From: Kushneria indalinina DSM 14324
GTDB lineage: Bacteria; Pseudomonadota; Gammaproteobacteria; Pseudomonadales; Halomonadaceae
Length of the DNA: 64,000 bases
Assembly (NCBI RefSeq): GCF_003385845.1
Contig: NZ_QRDJ01000006.1
Location: 806,001 to 870,000, forward strand
Direction of reading: 5' to 3'
The notes under the pieces were generated by a model. That model saw nothing but the letters and a program-made list of their open reading frames with translations, had not been told where the DNA came from and ran no database searches. The first letter of the stretch is position 1. Every line of letters starts with the position of its first letter. The translations under genes were made by a program, and so were the position numbers. Shown here piece by piece: positions 37,925 to 47,644 of the stretch.

Positions 37925-38557
37925 ATGGCTTACAAGCTTCCCGAACTGCCCTATGCATTTGATGCACTCGAACCGCACATCGATGCGCAGACGATGGAAA
38001 TCCACCATGGCAAGCATCACAACACCTATGTGACCAATGCAAACGCTGCGCTGGAAAAGCTTCCTGAAGATCTGGCCGGGCTCGAGGCGCCGGAGCTGCT
38101 CAAGCAGCTGGATCGCGTGCCGGAAGAGCAGCGTACCGCCATTCGCAACAACGCCGGCGGTCATGCCAACCATTCGCTGTTCTGGGAAATCATGACCCCC
38201 AACGCGCGTGGTCTGAAGGAATTCCCCACGCTGATGAACGACATCGAAAAGACCTTCGGCAGCGTCGAAGCCTTTGCCGAGAAGTTTGAAACGGCTGCCA
38301 AGGGCCGCTTCGGTTCCGGCTGGGCATGGCTTGTGGTCAAAAATGGCAACCTGGAGATCGTCTCCACTGCCAACCAGGACAGCCCGGTCTCCTCGCAGGC
38401 TTATGGCGGCCATGATGCCACGCCGATTCTGGGCGTCGACGTGTGGGAGCACGCCTACTATCTGAACTACCAGAACCGTCGTCCTGACTATCTCAAGGCG
38501 TTCTGGAATGTTGTTAACTGGGCAGAAGTCGAAAAGCGCTACAACGCTGCCAAATAA
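37925..38557 (+). CDS. sodA: Superoxide dismutase, Mn type
   Basis: The 210-residue protein converts superoxide to peroxide and oxygen. Metal ligands lie in [21 protein letters not shown] and DVWEHAYY. The metal type is read from [13 protein letters not shown] and from the NQDSP loop: manganese enzymes carry Gly at the first place and the active-site Gln in NQDSP, while iron enzymes have AAQVWNH. So I call Mn (SodA), with cambialism possible. AAGGAG precedes ATG by about 9 nt. A strong terminator follows. Confidence 0.92.
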   Translation: MAYKLPELPYAFDALEPHIDAQTMEIHHGKHHNTYVTNANAALEKLPEDLAGLEAPELLKQLDRVPEEQRTAIRNNAGGHANHSLFWEIMTPNARGLKEFPTLMNDIEKTFGSVEAFAEKFETAAKGRFGSGWAWLVVKNGNLEIVSTANQDSPVSSQAYGGHDATPILGVDVWEHAYYLNYQNRRPDYLKAFWNVVNWAEVEKRYNAAK

Positions 38558-38590
38558 GTATGTAACGCGCTGACGGATGACTCTGTCTGT

Positions 38591-38625
38591 AACCCGCATC
38601 AGCCCTCGCTGATGCGGGTTTTTTT
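38591..38625 (+). terminator. Intrinsic terminator after sodA
   Basis: A 13-bp stem AACCCGCATCAGC/GCTGATGCGGGTT with a 4-nt loop is followed by seven T. Confidence 0.93.
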
Positions 38626-38659
38626 GTGTCTCAAACAAGGCGTCGATCGTGATGGCGCG

Positions 38660-40612
38660 CTATTGCTTCGTGCTGCGACCTTTTGAGGTTCGGCGCCTGG
38701 CAGTGTCGCGTGTGGTCGTACGCCCGCTGCTTTTGCCGCGGCGCGCCGGGTTTTTTTTACGACCGGCAGAGGCGGCAGGCTGTTCACCGCCGGCCTGCTG
38801 CATGGCCTGATTCAGACGCCCGGCATCGACGGCGCTGACCAGCGTTGTCAGCTCGCCGGCCATGTCGGCAAGAAAGGCCTCCAGCGAGTCGTCGCCTTCT
38901 CGCACCCTGGAGAGCCGCTGCTCCCAGAGCGCCGTGCGTTCAGGACCGGAAAGACTCTCGGGCAGGGCATCAATCAGGCCGCGGCCGCGTCGAGTGGCGC
39001 GAATGGTGCCCGACTGTCGATGAATATATTCCCGTGTCAACAGCGTTTCTATCATGCTGGCCCGCGTGGCCTCGGTCCCCAGTCCGTCCGTTTCTCTGAG
39101 GGTTGCCCGCACGGCGTCATCGGTCACGTAACGCGCCACATGGGTCATGGCATTGATCAGGCTGGCATCGGTAAAGGGGTCGGGCGGGCGTGTCTGGCGT
39201 GTCTGCATCTCGCATTGGCTGACGCGGGCATCATCGCCCTGGGTCATGGCGGGCAGAATGGCATCCTCATCAGGCGTATTGAAAAGCGCTCGCCAGCCCA
39301 CCTGAAGAATCTCGCGCCCTTTGGTCATGAAGGCCTCATCAAGCGTTTCCAGCGTGACGCGGGTATCACGATACTCAAAGGATGGATAAAACTGGGCCAG
39401 TACGTTGCGCACCACCAGCGTATAGACGTTTTGCTCCTCGCGGCTCAGCGTCTGCCAGCGCGGCGTCTGCCCGGTCGGGGCAATGGCATGGTGCGCACCA
39501 ATCTGCTTGTCGTTGAAGGCACGCGACACGCGTGTGGTATCGATACCGGCATGCCATTGCCCAAGAGTGTCATCACCCTGACAGGCATGGCGCAAAGTGG
39601 CATCGATGCCGTTGAGATAATCACGCGGCAGGTAGCGACAGTCCGAGCGCGGATAGGTAATCAATCGGTGTCTTTCGTACAGGCGCTGGGCACAGTCGAG
39701 CACCGACTGGGCCGACATTTTATAGCGTCGGGCCGCATCAATCTGAAGCGTCGAGAGCGAGTAGGGCAGCGGCGCACTCTGACGCTGATGCTTTTGTTCG
39801 ACGCTTTTGATCACGGCCGGCTGTCCGGGCAGCCTTGCCGCCAGAGCGCTGGCGGGGGCAGGGTCCAGCAGGCGACCCTGATTGTCCAGGCGGTGCTGGT
39901 CACGCGGCTGCCACCAGGCGCGGACGGTGCCGTGACGCGTGGCGAAATCGGCCCACAGCGGGTAGAAATCGACCGGCTGGAAGGCCTCGATGGTTCTGTC
40001 ACGGCGTACGATCAGTCCCAGCAGCGGCGTTTGTACCCGACCGATGGAGAGCACGCCCTTGATGCCGGCCTGTTGCCCGGTCACCGTCCAGGCTCGGGTC
40101 AGGTTGATGCCATACAGCCAGTCAGCCCGCGAGCGGGTCAGTGCTGCCTGATAGAGCGGCTGAAAGCGAGCGTTGTCTTCCAGCGCCTGCCAGGCACGTT
40201 TGACGGCGGGTGTGTTCAAGTCGCTGATCAAAAGGCGCTCGATGGGGCCCTTCCAGCCCAGATATTCAATGGTTTCCTGAACGAGAAGCTGACCTTCCCG
40301 GTCGGGGTCACCGGCGTGAATGATCCTGGTGGCAGACTTGATCAGACGGCGCAAAATGGCCAGCTGAGCGCGCGCCTTCGGTCGGGGGGTCAGCTTCCAC
40401 TTCGAGGGGATAATGGGCAGATCATCCAGGCGCCAGCGCTTGAGACGCTCATCGTAGGCCTCAGGCGCGGCCTGCTCGAGCAGATGGCCAAAGCACCAGC
40501 TGATCGTAATATCGGTACTGCTCAGGGCACCTTCGGTCTGGCTGAAACGCCCGGGCAGCGCTGAGGCGATGGCGCGGCCCAGTGACGGTTTTTCGGCAAT
40601 AATCAGTTGCAT
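38660..40612 (-). CDS. topB: DNA topoisomerase III
   Basis: The 650-residue type IA topoisomerase decatenates DNA via a 5'-phosphotyrosine. The TOPRIM start (MQLIIAEKPSLGRAIASALPG) and HAGDPDREGQLL are present. The active Tyr320 lies in LITYPRSDCRYLP, and the C-terminal portion has GLGTEATRA. The tail is strongly basic (KKNPARRGKSSGRTTTRDTARRRTSKGRSTKQ, in parts), suited to DNA binding. Size matches E. coli TopB (653). It starts 4 bp after the upstream unknown membrane gene, so the two form an operon. Confidence 0.95.
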   Translation of the reverse strand: MQLIIAEKPSLGRAIASALPGRFSQTEGALSSTDITISWCFGHLLEQAAPEAYDERLKRWRLDDLPIIPSKWKLTPRPKARAQLAILRRLIKSATRIIHAGDPDREGQLLVQETIEYLGWKGPIERLLISDLNTPAVKRAWQALEDNARFQPLYQAALTRSRADWLYGINLTRAWTVTGQQAGIKGVLSIGRVQTPLLGLIVRRDRTIEAFQPVDFYPLWADFATRHGTVRAWWQPRDQHRLDNQGRLLDPAPASALAARLPGQPAVIKSVEQKHQRQSAPLPYSLSTLQIDAARRYKMSAQSVLDCAQRLYERHRLITYPRSDCRYLPRDYLNGIDATLRHACQGDDTLGQWHAGIDTTRVSRAFNDKQIGAHHAIAPTGQTPRWQTLSREEQNVYTLVVRNVLAQFYPSFEYRDTRVTLETLDEAFMTKGREILQVGWRALFNTPDEDAILPAMTQGDDARVSQCEMQTRQTRPPDPFTDASLINAMTHVARYVTDDAVRATLRETDGLGTEATRASMIETLLTREYIHRQSGTIRATRRGRGLIDALPESLSGPERTALWEQRLSRVREGDDSLEAFLADMAGELTTLVSAVDAGRLNQAMQQAGGEQPAASAGRKKNPARRGKSSGRTTTRDTARRRTSKGRSTKQ

Positions 40613-40616
40613 GACG

Positions 40617-42413
40617 TCAGTTCAATGCCCTTTTGGCCTTGATCAGTGCCCGGTACCAGCGTCTTGGTACGGTGCCAATCCCCGCAGGGCGCTGGCTGAG
40701 CAGGCTGATGTTGCGATGGGCGGTCTGGTCAATGTTGGACAGGATGTTAAGCGTTGAGGCACGGGCTCCGTACTGTCGAATCAGGAAGTCGATCGCTTCG
40801 GGTTCCAGCGCCACCCGGTAATGGCGTACCAAAGCAATGGCCAGTGATTCGGCACTGCGAGACAGATCATCATGGATCTCGTTAACCATGGCCGCACCCA
40901 GTGCCGCCTTGGCCGCTGCCGACAGGTCCGGCTCCAGATGCCCGAAATAGGAAGCATTGGTGGCATTGATGGCGCGCTGCACTTCCGGCCGCGACAGATG
41001 GATATGCGGCTCAAGGGCCAGGGCAATCTCGATGGCCAGATGCTTGGCCATCTCGATATCGCCGCTGGCGGGAGAGCTGTTGGCGCCATGGTCATGCTGT
41101 TGGGAGCGTTCACGGTCTGCGCGCGTGTCATTGAGATAGCGCGCCAGATGACGGCAGACGCGGGCCTTCTCGCCGTCGGTCAATGCGATGTGAGTTTCAT
41201 GAATGCGAAGCCCGCGCTTGCCGGGGCCGACCTGCAGATGCGTCGCCTTGTCGTGCATCTGCTCGGTAATCGCCTCCCAGCGCTGGGAGTGACGAATAAG
41301 CGTCGCGTGACTGCGTGCGATCTGGCCGTAGTTTTCCTGCACGCTTCGAAAGAGTTTCAGGGCATTGGTCAGAATTTCGGCACGGTCGCGCAGTTCCTGG
41401 CGCAGGTCACTGCGTCCCTGCTGTACGCCGCTGGCGAGATGTTCAATCTGCTCGGCCAGCGCATCCATGGCCTGACGGCAACGGGCCGTCAGGGTCTCGG
41501 CACGCAGGCCCGCCGCGGCGTCCTCGACCAGTGTGCCCGACTGCTCGGCGAGATAGACGGTCAATGCCTTGAGACGGGAAAGCCCTGTGGCCTGCTGGAT
41601 GCGATAGCGTGAGCGGGTCTGTTCAAGGGCGTCGAGCGCTCGGGCCAGATGCCATCGACCGCGATACTCAAAGGTGAGCATGGGGATGCGACGCCCGCAA
41701 AGCAGCTCAAAGGCCAGAATGATCATCTCCTCGACATCCTGCAGCGTCATGAGCAGTTCGTTGTCCTGCTCGATGGCCGCCAGCACGCGTTCGATGAAGT
41801 TCTCATCGCGCGGCACCCCCTGGTGCAGATCGGGGGCCCGGCCTGCGAATCGATCGCGCAGCAGTGAAATGGCCTCCGGCGCCACGTCGGCCAGCTCGTT
41901 GAGTCGCGGGTCGATATGGTCGCGATACAGATCGACCAGGTCGCGGATGCGTGACTGCATGCCGATACGGCGATAGACATCGATCTGCGAGATGCGCCGG
42001 GCACTCTCCTCATCATCAAGCAGCTCAAGGGCAGCCAGTTCTACCCCTTCAGGTGACAGGTCATGCTTGCGCAGCAGCATGGCAGCTGCCTCACGCCGAC
42101 GGGCGTCGCCTTCAAGACTGCCAACGATCAGATTGCGGGTGATCAGCACCAGTTCCGGCAGGGTATCCAGCACCTGCGAGACCCGGGCCGCGGCACGCTC
42201 ATGCTTGCGTCCCCGGGTCAGATGATGGGCGAAATTGGCGATGATACCGGCAAGACCCGTGATCAGGGCATAGCTGATGAAGAACACATAGTTCTCCATC
42301 GAGGGGCCACGGCCGTAGCCAAGCAGGTAGCCGACCCAGGCCCCCAGCAGGGTCACGGGGCCGCTGACCCAGAGGATCTGCATGGCGCTGTTGGTCCAGG
42401 GCACCTTGTCCAT
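40617..42413 (-). CDS. Uncharacterised membrane-anchored helical protein, operon partner of topB
   Basis: I do not recognise this protein. With ATG at 42413 it has 598 residues; the frame stays open to a TTG at 42557, and the extra charged stretch (LEREGRDRIRRITQ) has good codon use, so the start is uncertain. Two membrane helices near the N-terminus (MQILWVSGPVTLLGAWVGYL and YVFFISYALITGLAGIIANFA) precede about 530 residues predicted to be helical and cytoplasmic. That part is rich in Arg, Glu, Ala and Leu and has coiled-coil-like stretches (LRAETLTARCRQAMDALAEQIEHLA). There is no enzyme motif I can name. A His/Asn/Ser linker (QQHDHGANSSPASGD) lies near residue 463. The 4-bp gap to topB suggests joint expression. 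Confidence 0.75.
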   Translation of the reverse strand: MDKVPWTNSAMQILWVSGPVTLLGAWVGYLLGYGRGPSMENYVFFISYALITGLAGIIANFAHHLTRGRKHERAAARVSQVLDTLPELVLITRNLIVGSLEGDARRREAAAMLLRKHDLSPEGVELAALELLDDEESARRISQIDVYRRIGMQSRIRDLVDLYRDHIDPRLNELADVAPEAISLLRDRFAGRAPDLHQGVPRDENFIERVLAAIEQDNELLMTLQDVEEMIILAFELLCGRRIPMLTFEYRGRWHLARALDALEQTRSRYRIQQATGLSRLKALTVYLAEQSGTLVEDAAAGLRAETLTARCRQAMDALAEQIEHLASGVQQGRSDLRQELRDRAEILTNALKLFRSVQENYGQIARSHATLIRHSQRWEAITEQMHDKATHLQVGPGKRGLRIHETHIALTDGEKARVCRHLARYLNDTRADRERSQQHDHGANSSPASGDIEMAKHLAIEIALALEPHIHLSRPEVQRAINATNASYFGHLEPDLSAAAKAALGAAMVNEIHDDLSRSAESLAIALVRHYRVALEPEAIDFLIRQYGARASTLNILSNIDQTAHRNISLLSQRPAGIGTVPRRWYRALIKAKRALN

Positions 42414-42688
42414 CGCCTGAGTAATGCGGCGGATACGGTCGCGCCCTTCGCGCTCGAGACGAACGCGGGGCTCATTGGGATTCTGGCGTCGGCGAAGCAG
42501 TGAACGAGCTGAGAACAAGCGGGTATTTCCGGAACTAAAGTGGGCGCAGTAACGCAAGGGCTGCTTCAGGACATGTAGAAGGCCTTGCTGACAGGATGTG
42601 AGGCGTCAACGAGGCAACATGATGGCGTTATCATGAGACGCCGGCAGTCAGCGTGCTAGCATAAGCGTGATCATGGTGGAGGAACAAT

Positions 42689-44521
42689 ATGCTGGCAGCC
42701 TGGGTTGACCAACTCCTTGGGTTTTCGACGGGTGCGCTTGACGCCATACGGCGTGACGAGCGCTATCCGTCACTGATGGCCTGGGCAAGAAAAGAGGGCG
42801 CTGAGCTGCTTGGCGCAGATGTGGCGCTGGCACAGGCGCTGGCGCCGGTGCTCTGGAATCAGATGCCGCTGCAGCGTCTTGGATTTCGTATTGAAACGCT
42901 GGCTGTCCCGGCACCTCAGGAGCCCTGCTGGTGCGACTCCGGTAAACGCTATGCCGACTGCTGCGCCCGGGTCACGTTACCCGGCCAGGTACCGCCGCAC
43001 CTGATGTGGATGCTGCTGTTGCAGCGCCTTCGCGGGAAGGTACTGCATGAGGCGCTGGCCTCGGATCAGGTGCCGGCACAGGCCCTGCTTGAAGCCGGTA
43101 TTGTCAGTGCCGAGGGCGGGCAGCTGGGGCGGGCCCAGACCATTCTGGAGGCGCTTTTCAATAACGCCGACTGGGAGGGGTTGCCGCAGGAGAGCGAGCC
43201 GGCCTTTGAACTTCTCAGCGATGTGTATCAGGAGCGGGGCTTTACGCGTAAAAAGGCCGCGCTGATGGACAGCGCCGTCGAGCACGGCCCCGGCTTTCTG
43301 CGTGGCGCGGCATTGAAACGGCTGTGCCTGAGGTATATGGACAGTGATGATCTGACCAGTGCCCGGGAGACCTTTATTCGGACCCTGGAGACCATGCCCA
43401 ATGAGCCGGCGCTGGCCTATCTTGAAAGCATGCTGCTGCTGCATGAAGGGCGTCCCGAACAGGCCCGTGCGCGGGCCGATTTCTGGCGCCGGCGATTGAT
43501 CCATCGCAGTGATCTCGACGAGGATCAGCAGGCGTTTCTCAAGCAGCTGGCAGAAGACCCCGAAGCCACCCTCGCAGAGCAGATGATTTACGCCGACGAG
43601 GAGCTGGCCGAACCGCTGGAGACCCTGACCAGAATCCTGCAGGAGTTTTCCAGCGCCTCACGGCTGTCGCTGTCGATCAATGTCGAAGGACGGCTTGAGT
43701 ATCAGCAGGGCGATCTGGACGACGCCCGCTATCAGATGTGGCAGCAGCACTTCACGACCGAAAACGAGGAGGCGCCCGGCAGCGGGCTTCAGGGCGACCC
43801 CTGGCGTGACGCCCGTCCCTGGCTGGATGCGCTGTGTCTTCACCCCGAGTGGCTGGCGACGCCGGCCATTCTGCAGGAGCTTGCCATGGCCCTGGCCGGG
43901 CGTTTCGGCAATCTGCCCTGGATGTTTGCATCCATCTTTTCCCCGCTGGCGCAGCGCTTTGAAGATTGGCTGGTTGCGATCGAGGCGGCCGACAGCCCCT
44001 TTGTATGGGGGGATGGTGACAATCACGTCCTGTTCCGACTCGGGCTTGGGCTGATTATCGGCATGGAGCGCGGTGCGCGTGAGCAATCAAGACAGCTGGC
44101 CGAACGCCTGATTCGTCTTGATGGCGAGGACAGCATGGGCTTGCGTGAGCTGCTGCTGGAGCAGCTTCTGAGTGATGGTCAGGATGTCAGAGCCCTGACA
44201 CTGATCGAGGAGATCGAGGCGGGCAGTGACGATGGCGAGCCCTGGCTTGGGCTGCTGCTGGGCAAGGCGCTGGCACTCTTTCGTCTTGCTCGGCTTGAGG
44301 AGGCCCGTCAGGCACTGACCATGGTCGAACAGGCCAACCCCTGGATGCTCAAGCTACTGATTCGTGACAACCCCAGGCGCGAGCCGGTAACCGGCAATGC
44401 ACCGATCCCGGGCTCACGTGCCGAGGCGTGGCAGTATCGCGTGCTCATGCGGCCTCACTGGGTGGCTACTCGGGGCGCCATTGGCTGGCTGGATGCCAGA
44501 CTACGCGCCCCTCTCGAGTAA
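42689..44521 (+). CDS. SEC-C zinc-motif protein with TPR-like helical repeats
   Basis: The 610-residue soluble protein carries a SEC-C zinc motif, CWCDSGKRYADCC (Cys80, Cys82, Cys91, Cys92). This short metal-binding module was first seen at the C-terminus of SecA and later in many stand-alone proteins. The rest is helical, with pairs such as FELLSDVYQERGFTRKKAALMDSAV, AYLESMLLLHEGRPEQARARADFW and ALALFRLARLEEARQALTMVEQA that look like TPR units. No catalytic motif is seen. GGAGGAA lies 7 nt before ATG. The zinc motif may mediate contact with ribosome or Sec components, which is inference. Confidence 0.8.
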   Translation: MLAAWVDQLLGFSTGALDAIRRDERYPSLMAWARKEGAELLGADVALAQALAPVLWNQMPLQRLGFRIETLAVPAPQEPCWCDSGKRYADCCARVTLPGQVPPHLMWMLLLQRLRGKVLHEALASDQVPAQALLEAGIVSAEGGQLGRAQTILEALFNNADWEGLPQESEPAFELLSDVYQERGFTRKKAALMDSAVEHGPGFLRGAALKRLCLRYMDSDDLTSARETFIRTLETMPNEPALAYLESMLLLHEGRPEQARARADFWRRRLIHRSDLDEDQQAFLKQLAEDPEATLAEQMIYADEELAEPLETLTRILQEFSSASRLSLSINVEGRLEYQQGDLDDARYQMWQQHFTTENEEAPGSGLQGDPWRDARPWLDALCLHPEWLATPAILQELAMALAGRFGNLPWMFASIFSPLAQRFEDWLVAIEAADSPFVWGDGDNHVLFRLGLGLIIGMERGAREQSRQLAERLIRLDGEDSMGLRELLLEQLLSDGQDVRALTLIEEIEAGSDDGEPWLGLLLGKALALFRLARLEEARQALTMVEQANPWMLKLLIRDNPRREPVTGNAPIPGSRAEAWQYRVLMRPHWVATRGAIGWLDARLRAPLE

Positions 44522-44565
44522 CCCCCTGGCTGCCCATGGCATGCCGCCCTCGAACATACCGTCTA

Positions 44566-45675
44566 CTATCGATTGGGCAGAAATACCCACATCTGGCCGG
44601 GCTGCTTCATGCGCCCGGCATTGAGACTTGCCTCGTCCCCGTGGCCCCAGAAGAAGTCGGCGCGTACAGTCCCCTTGATGGCACTGCCCGTGTCCTGAGC
44701 CAGCATCAGACGCTGCATGCGCTGGTTGGAGAGCGGACGCGTGGTGGACAGAAAGACCGGTGCGCCCAGCGGAATCTGTGCGGGGTCGACGGCGATACTG
44801 CGTTCCGGGGTCAATGGCACGCCCTGGGCACCGATCGGGCCATCATCGCTCTTGTGGCTGCTGTCGAGCTCCCTGAAAAAGACGAATCGCGGATTCACGT
44901 TGAGCATGTCCTGTACCCGGTCCGGGTGCGCACTGGCCCAGGCCTTGATGCCCGGCAGGGTTGCCTGAGCCGGTGTGATTTCGCCATTGTCCAGCAGCCA
45001 GCGCGCGAAGGACTGGAAGGGCTGATCATTGGCGCCGGCAAACCCGACCCGCATTTCGCCGCCTTGTGCCAGTTTGATGCGTCCTGACCCCTGAATCTGC
45101 AAAAAGGCGGCCTCTACCGGGTCGTCCACCCAGACCAGTTCACGACCGCGCAACACGCCGCTTTTGATCAGCTGGCTGCGGCTGGCGGCCATGAGGCTAT
45201 TGTTGCCGACGTTACGGTACAGCGGTACCTGGTAGGGCCCCTGACGCGTGCGGGAGCCGCGAAGAACGGGCTCGTAGTAGCCGGTAATGGTGCCGACCGT
45301 CGACCCATCGCTGTTGACCAGGGTGAAGGGCGTAAAGCGTTGTTCGAAATAGCGTCGGATGGCCTGGCTGTCCAGCGGGTCGACGTGGCGGGCATCGTTG
45401 CAGACCGAGGCCCAGTCAGGCTTGCGCGCGAGCTTTTCGCAGCTGGTTCGAAAGGCGCTCCAGGCGCTTAACAGATTGTCATCGTGCCAGCCGGGCAACT
45501 GTTGCCAGCTGGTGGGATGCATGGGGGGCTGGGGATTGGAATAATTGGGAGTTTTGGCAGGCTGAAAACCGGACTGACCGGTAGAGCAGGCGGCCAGAAA
45601 TACACCGGCAAGTACCAGACAGGTGGTCTGACCAGCCATGCGTGCCAACGATAAAAGGCCCTGAGGGCGAAACAT
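44566..45675 (-). CDS. mltA: Membrane-bound lytic murein transglycosylase A
   Basis: The 369-residue outer-membrane lipoprotein cleaves peptidoglycan glycan strands to 1,6-anhydromuropeptides. The signal with lipobox (LVLAGVFLAAC, Cys about 29) is followed by the MltA domain (FTLVNSDGSTVGTITGYYEPVLRGSRTRQGPYQVPLY). The C-terminal 3D domain contains the catalytic Asp region LAQDTGSAIKGTVRADFFWG. ATG at 45675 keeps a positively charged n-region; a later ATG (45639) would lose it. It lies next to ampG on the same strand, linking anhydromuropeptide production and import. Confidence 0.92.
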   Translation of the reverse strand: MFRPQGLLSLARMAGQTTCLVLAGVFLAACSTGQSGFQPAKTPNYSNPQPPMHPTSWQQLPGWHDDNLLSAWSAFRTSCEKLARKPDWASVCNDARHVDPLDSQAIRRYFEQRFTPFTLVNSDGSTVGTITGYYEPVLRGSRTRQGPYQVPLYRNVGNNSLMAASRSQLIKSGVLRGRELVWVDDPVEAAFLQIQGSGRIKLAQGGEMRVGFAGANDQPFQSFARWLLDNGEITPAQATLPGIKAWASAHPDRVQDMLNVNPRFVFFRELDSSHKSDDGPIGAQGVPLTPERSIAVDPAQIPLGAPVFLSTTRPLSNQRMQRLMLAQDTGSAIKGTVRADFFWGHGDEASLNAGRMKQPGQMWVFLPNR

Positions 45676-45765
45676 TCTAGCGGGTACAAGGGACAAGATC
45701 AGGGTCTCTTCTAGGGGCGCGGCTGTCGCCTGGCGCCCGTGAAACAGGAAAGGCGTAAAACGGTA

Positions 45766-47034
45766 TTACCGGCCGGGAGGGTCGGTGATATCGCGCCACT
45801 GGCGAAAATACCAGAGGATCATGAGCCCCGGAATAGCGGCCAGGGTGCAGATCAAAAAGAAGCCGTCCCAACCCACGGCTTCTGACAGAATGCCTCCCGG
45901 CGCCGAGATCACGACCCTGGGCAGGCCCATGATCGAGGAGAGCAGGGCGTACTGCCCGGCGGTAAAGCGCTTGTCGGTCAGGGCGGCCATGAAGGCCAGA
46001 AAGGCGGCGGTGCCCATGCCGGCGGCGGCGTTTTCAAAGCTGACCACTGTGGCCAGCACCGTAATCGAGTGCCCCACATGATTGAGCCAGATAAAGCCGG
46101 CGGTCGAAATCATCTGCAACAGCCCGAACCACCACAGCGAGCGGTAAATACCGATACGCAGAATGACCAGACCGCCCAGGAAGATACCGCCCAGCAGAGG
46201 CCAGAAGCCAAAGATCTTGACCGTGGCGCCGATTTCGGCGTTGGAAAACCCCAGCGCCTTGTAAAAGGGCGTCGTCAGATTGCCGGCCACCGAGTCCCCC
46301 AGCTTGTAGAGCAGGATGAACAGCAGCAGCCAGAGCGCACCCGGGCGCGTCAGGAAGTTGCGAATGGGGTCCAGGAAAGTGTCGCGCCAGTTTTGTGGCT
46401 GCGTGGGTCGCTGGGCGCTCGGCTCGGGCGCCATGAGGGTGACCAGCATGCAGGCACCCAGCAGGGCCGCCATGGTCAGATAGGTCGTACGAAAGCCGAT
46501 GCTGTCGGCCAGCATCAGCCCGCCACCGGAGGCAAACAGCATGCCGGTGCGATAGCCATAGGTATACAGACTGGAACCGATGCCGAGTTCCTTCTCGGGC
46601 AGGTGCTCGCGGCGATAGGCATCGATGATGACGTCCTGGGTGGCGCTGAAAAAACTGATCCCCAGTGCCACAAGGCCCACGGTCAGTGGTGCTAGGCCCG
46701 GATCGGACAGGGCCAGCAGGACAATCAAGGAGGTCAAAAACAGCTGGGTCAGCAAAAGCCATCCGCGGCGTCTACCCAGAAAGGGCAGCTCGAAGCGATC
46801 CAGCAGCGGTGCCCAGAGAAACTTGAGCGTGTAGGGGATGCCTATCAGTGCCAGCAGGCCGACCGCATCCAGAGCAACGCCGGCATCGGTCATCCATGCC
46901 TGAAGCACACTGCCTGTCAGCAACAGTGGCAGGCCTGACGCCAGCCCCATCAGGAACGTGATACCATGGCGCGCAACGGCGGCCCGGGCTGTAGCAATCG
47001 AAGTCAACGGTTTTATCCAGAAAGTCGCGGGCAT
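45766..47034 (-). CDS. ampG: AmpG-like muropeptide permease (MFS)
   Basis: The 422-residue major-facilitator protein has about twelve membrane segments, for example GITFLMGLASGLPLLLTGSVLQAWM and GLLALIGIPYTLKFLWAPLLDRF, both typical AmpG blocks. ATQDVIIDAYRREHL, FLAFMAALTDKRFTAGQYALLSSIMGLPRV and GFFLICTLAAIPGLMILWYF are further family matches. AmpG imports GlcNAc-anhMurNAc peptides released by transglycosylases for cell-wall recycling, which fits its position 91 bp upstream of mltA. The ATG at 47034 has no good SD. It is divergent from rfaH with only 63 bp between. Confidence 0.9.
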   Translation of the reverse strand: MPATFWIKPLTSIATARAAVARHGITFLMGLASGLPLLLTGSVLQAWMTDAGVALDAVGLLALIGIPYTLKFLWAPLLDRFELPFLGRRRGWLLLTQLFLTSLIVLLALSDPGLAPLTVGLVALGISFFSATQDVIIDAYRREHLPEKELGIGSSLYTYGYRTGMLFASGGGLMLADSIGFRTTYLTMAALLGACMLVTLMAPEPSAQRPTQPQNWRDTFLDPIRNFLTRPGALWLLLFILLYKLGDSVAGNLTTPFYKALGFSNAEIGATVKIFGFWPLLGGIFLGGLVILRIGIYRSLWWFGLLQMISTAGFIWLNHVGHSITVLATVVSFENAAAGMGTAAFLAFMAALTDKRFTAGQYALLSSIMGLPRVVISAPGGILSEAVGWDGFFLICTLAAIPGLMILWYFRQWRDITDPPGR

Positions 47035-47097
47035 TTAAATGGCGCGCCGATTCTCTCAGACCGGTGCGCCCACGGCTACTGACCGGGGGTGGTTTTA

Positions 47098-47622
47098 ATG
47101 CAGACGACAGGCCCTGAAGGGCTACGCTGGTATGCCGTCCAGTGCAAGTCGGGCGAGTCCTTTCGTGCCGCCGAACACCTGAGCCACCAGGGGTATACGG
47201 TCTTCCATCCGATCATGCAGCGAGAAAAGCGCCAGCGCGGCAGAACCGGGCAGGTCGTCGAGCCCCTTTTCCCCTGGTATCTTTTTATCCGGATGAATCC
47301 GCAGCAGGATAACTGGGCCCCCGTTCGTTCTACTCGAGGGGTGATCAAGCTGTTGGCATTTGGCCAGGCGCCGGTACCGGTACCGGATGCGCTGATCGAC
47401 ACCCTGCGCCAGCAGGTCGATGATCAGCCGGTGGCTTCAGGAGCGTATCGTTTTAGTGTCGGTGAACGTGTCGAGATCACCGAAGGTCCCTTCAAGGCTC
47501 TGGAAGGGCTTTTCGTGCACGGCAAGGGGGAGGAGCGTGTCATCGTACTGCTTAATATTTTGCAGCGAGAGCACCAGGTTACCGTAGGGGCAGGACAGAT
47601 TCGGGCGTCACAAAAAAGCTGA
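47098..47622 (+). CDS. rfaH: RfaH-like NusG-family transcription elongation factor
   Basis: The 174-residue NusG paralogue has an N-terminal NGN domain starting RWYAVQCKSGESFRAAEHLSHQGYTVFHPIM. RfaH-type residues include the Arg/Lys-rich turn QREKRQRGRTGQVVEPLFPWYLFI and RSTRGVIKLLAFGQ. The C-terminal KOW region is GERVEITEGPFKALEGLF. RfaH makes RNA polymerase read through long capsule, LPS or pilus operons that carry an ops element. ATG at 47098 has GGGGTGG at about 8 nt and is preferred to the GTG at 47089. No ops-bearing operon lies in the window. Confidence 0.87.
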   Translation: MQTTGPEGLRWYAVQCKSGESFRAAEHLSHQGYTVFHPIMQREKRQRGRTGQVVEPLFPWYLFIRMNPQQDNWAPVRSTRGVIKLLAFGQAPVPVPDALIDTLRQQVDDQPVASGAYRFSVGERVEITEGPFKALEGLFVHGKGEERVIVLLNILQREHQVTVGAGQIRASQKS

Positions 47623-47644
47623 AACGGGCGTCATGCGGTGCGCT

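Noticed and set aside
39020-40564. A 514-codon open frame antisense to topB
   Set aside because: Opposite a clear topB with no ribosome-binding site or recognisable domain.
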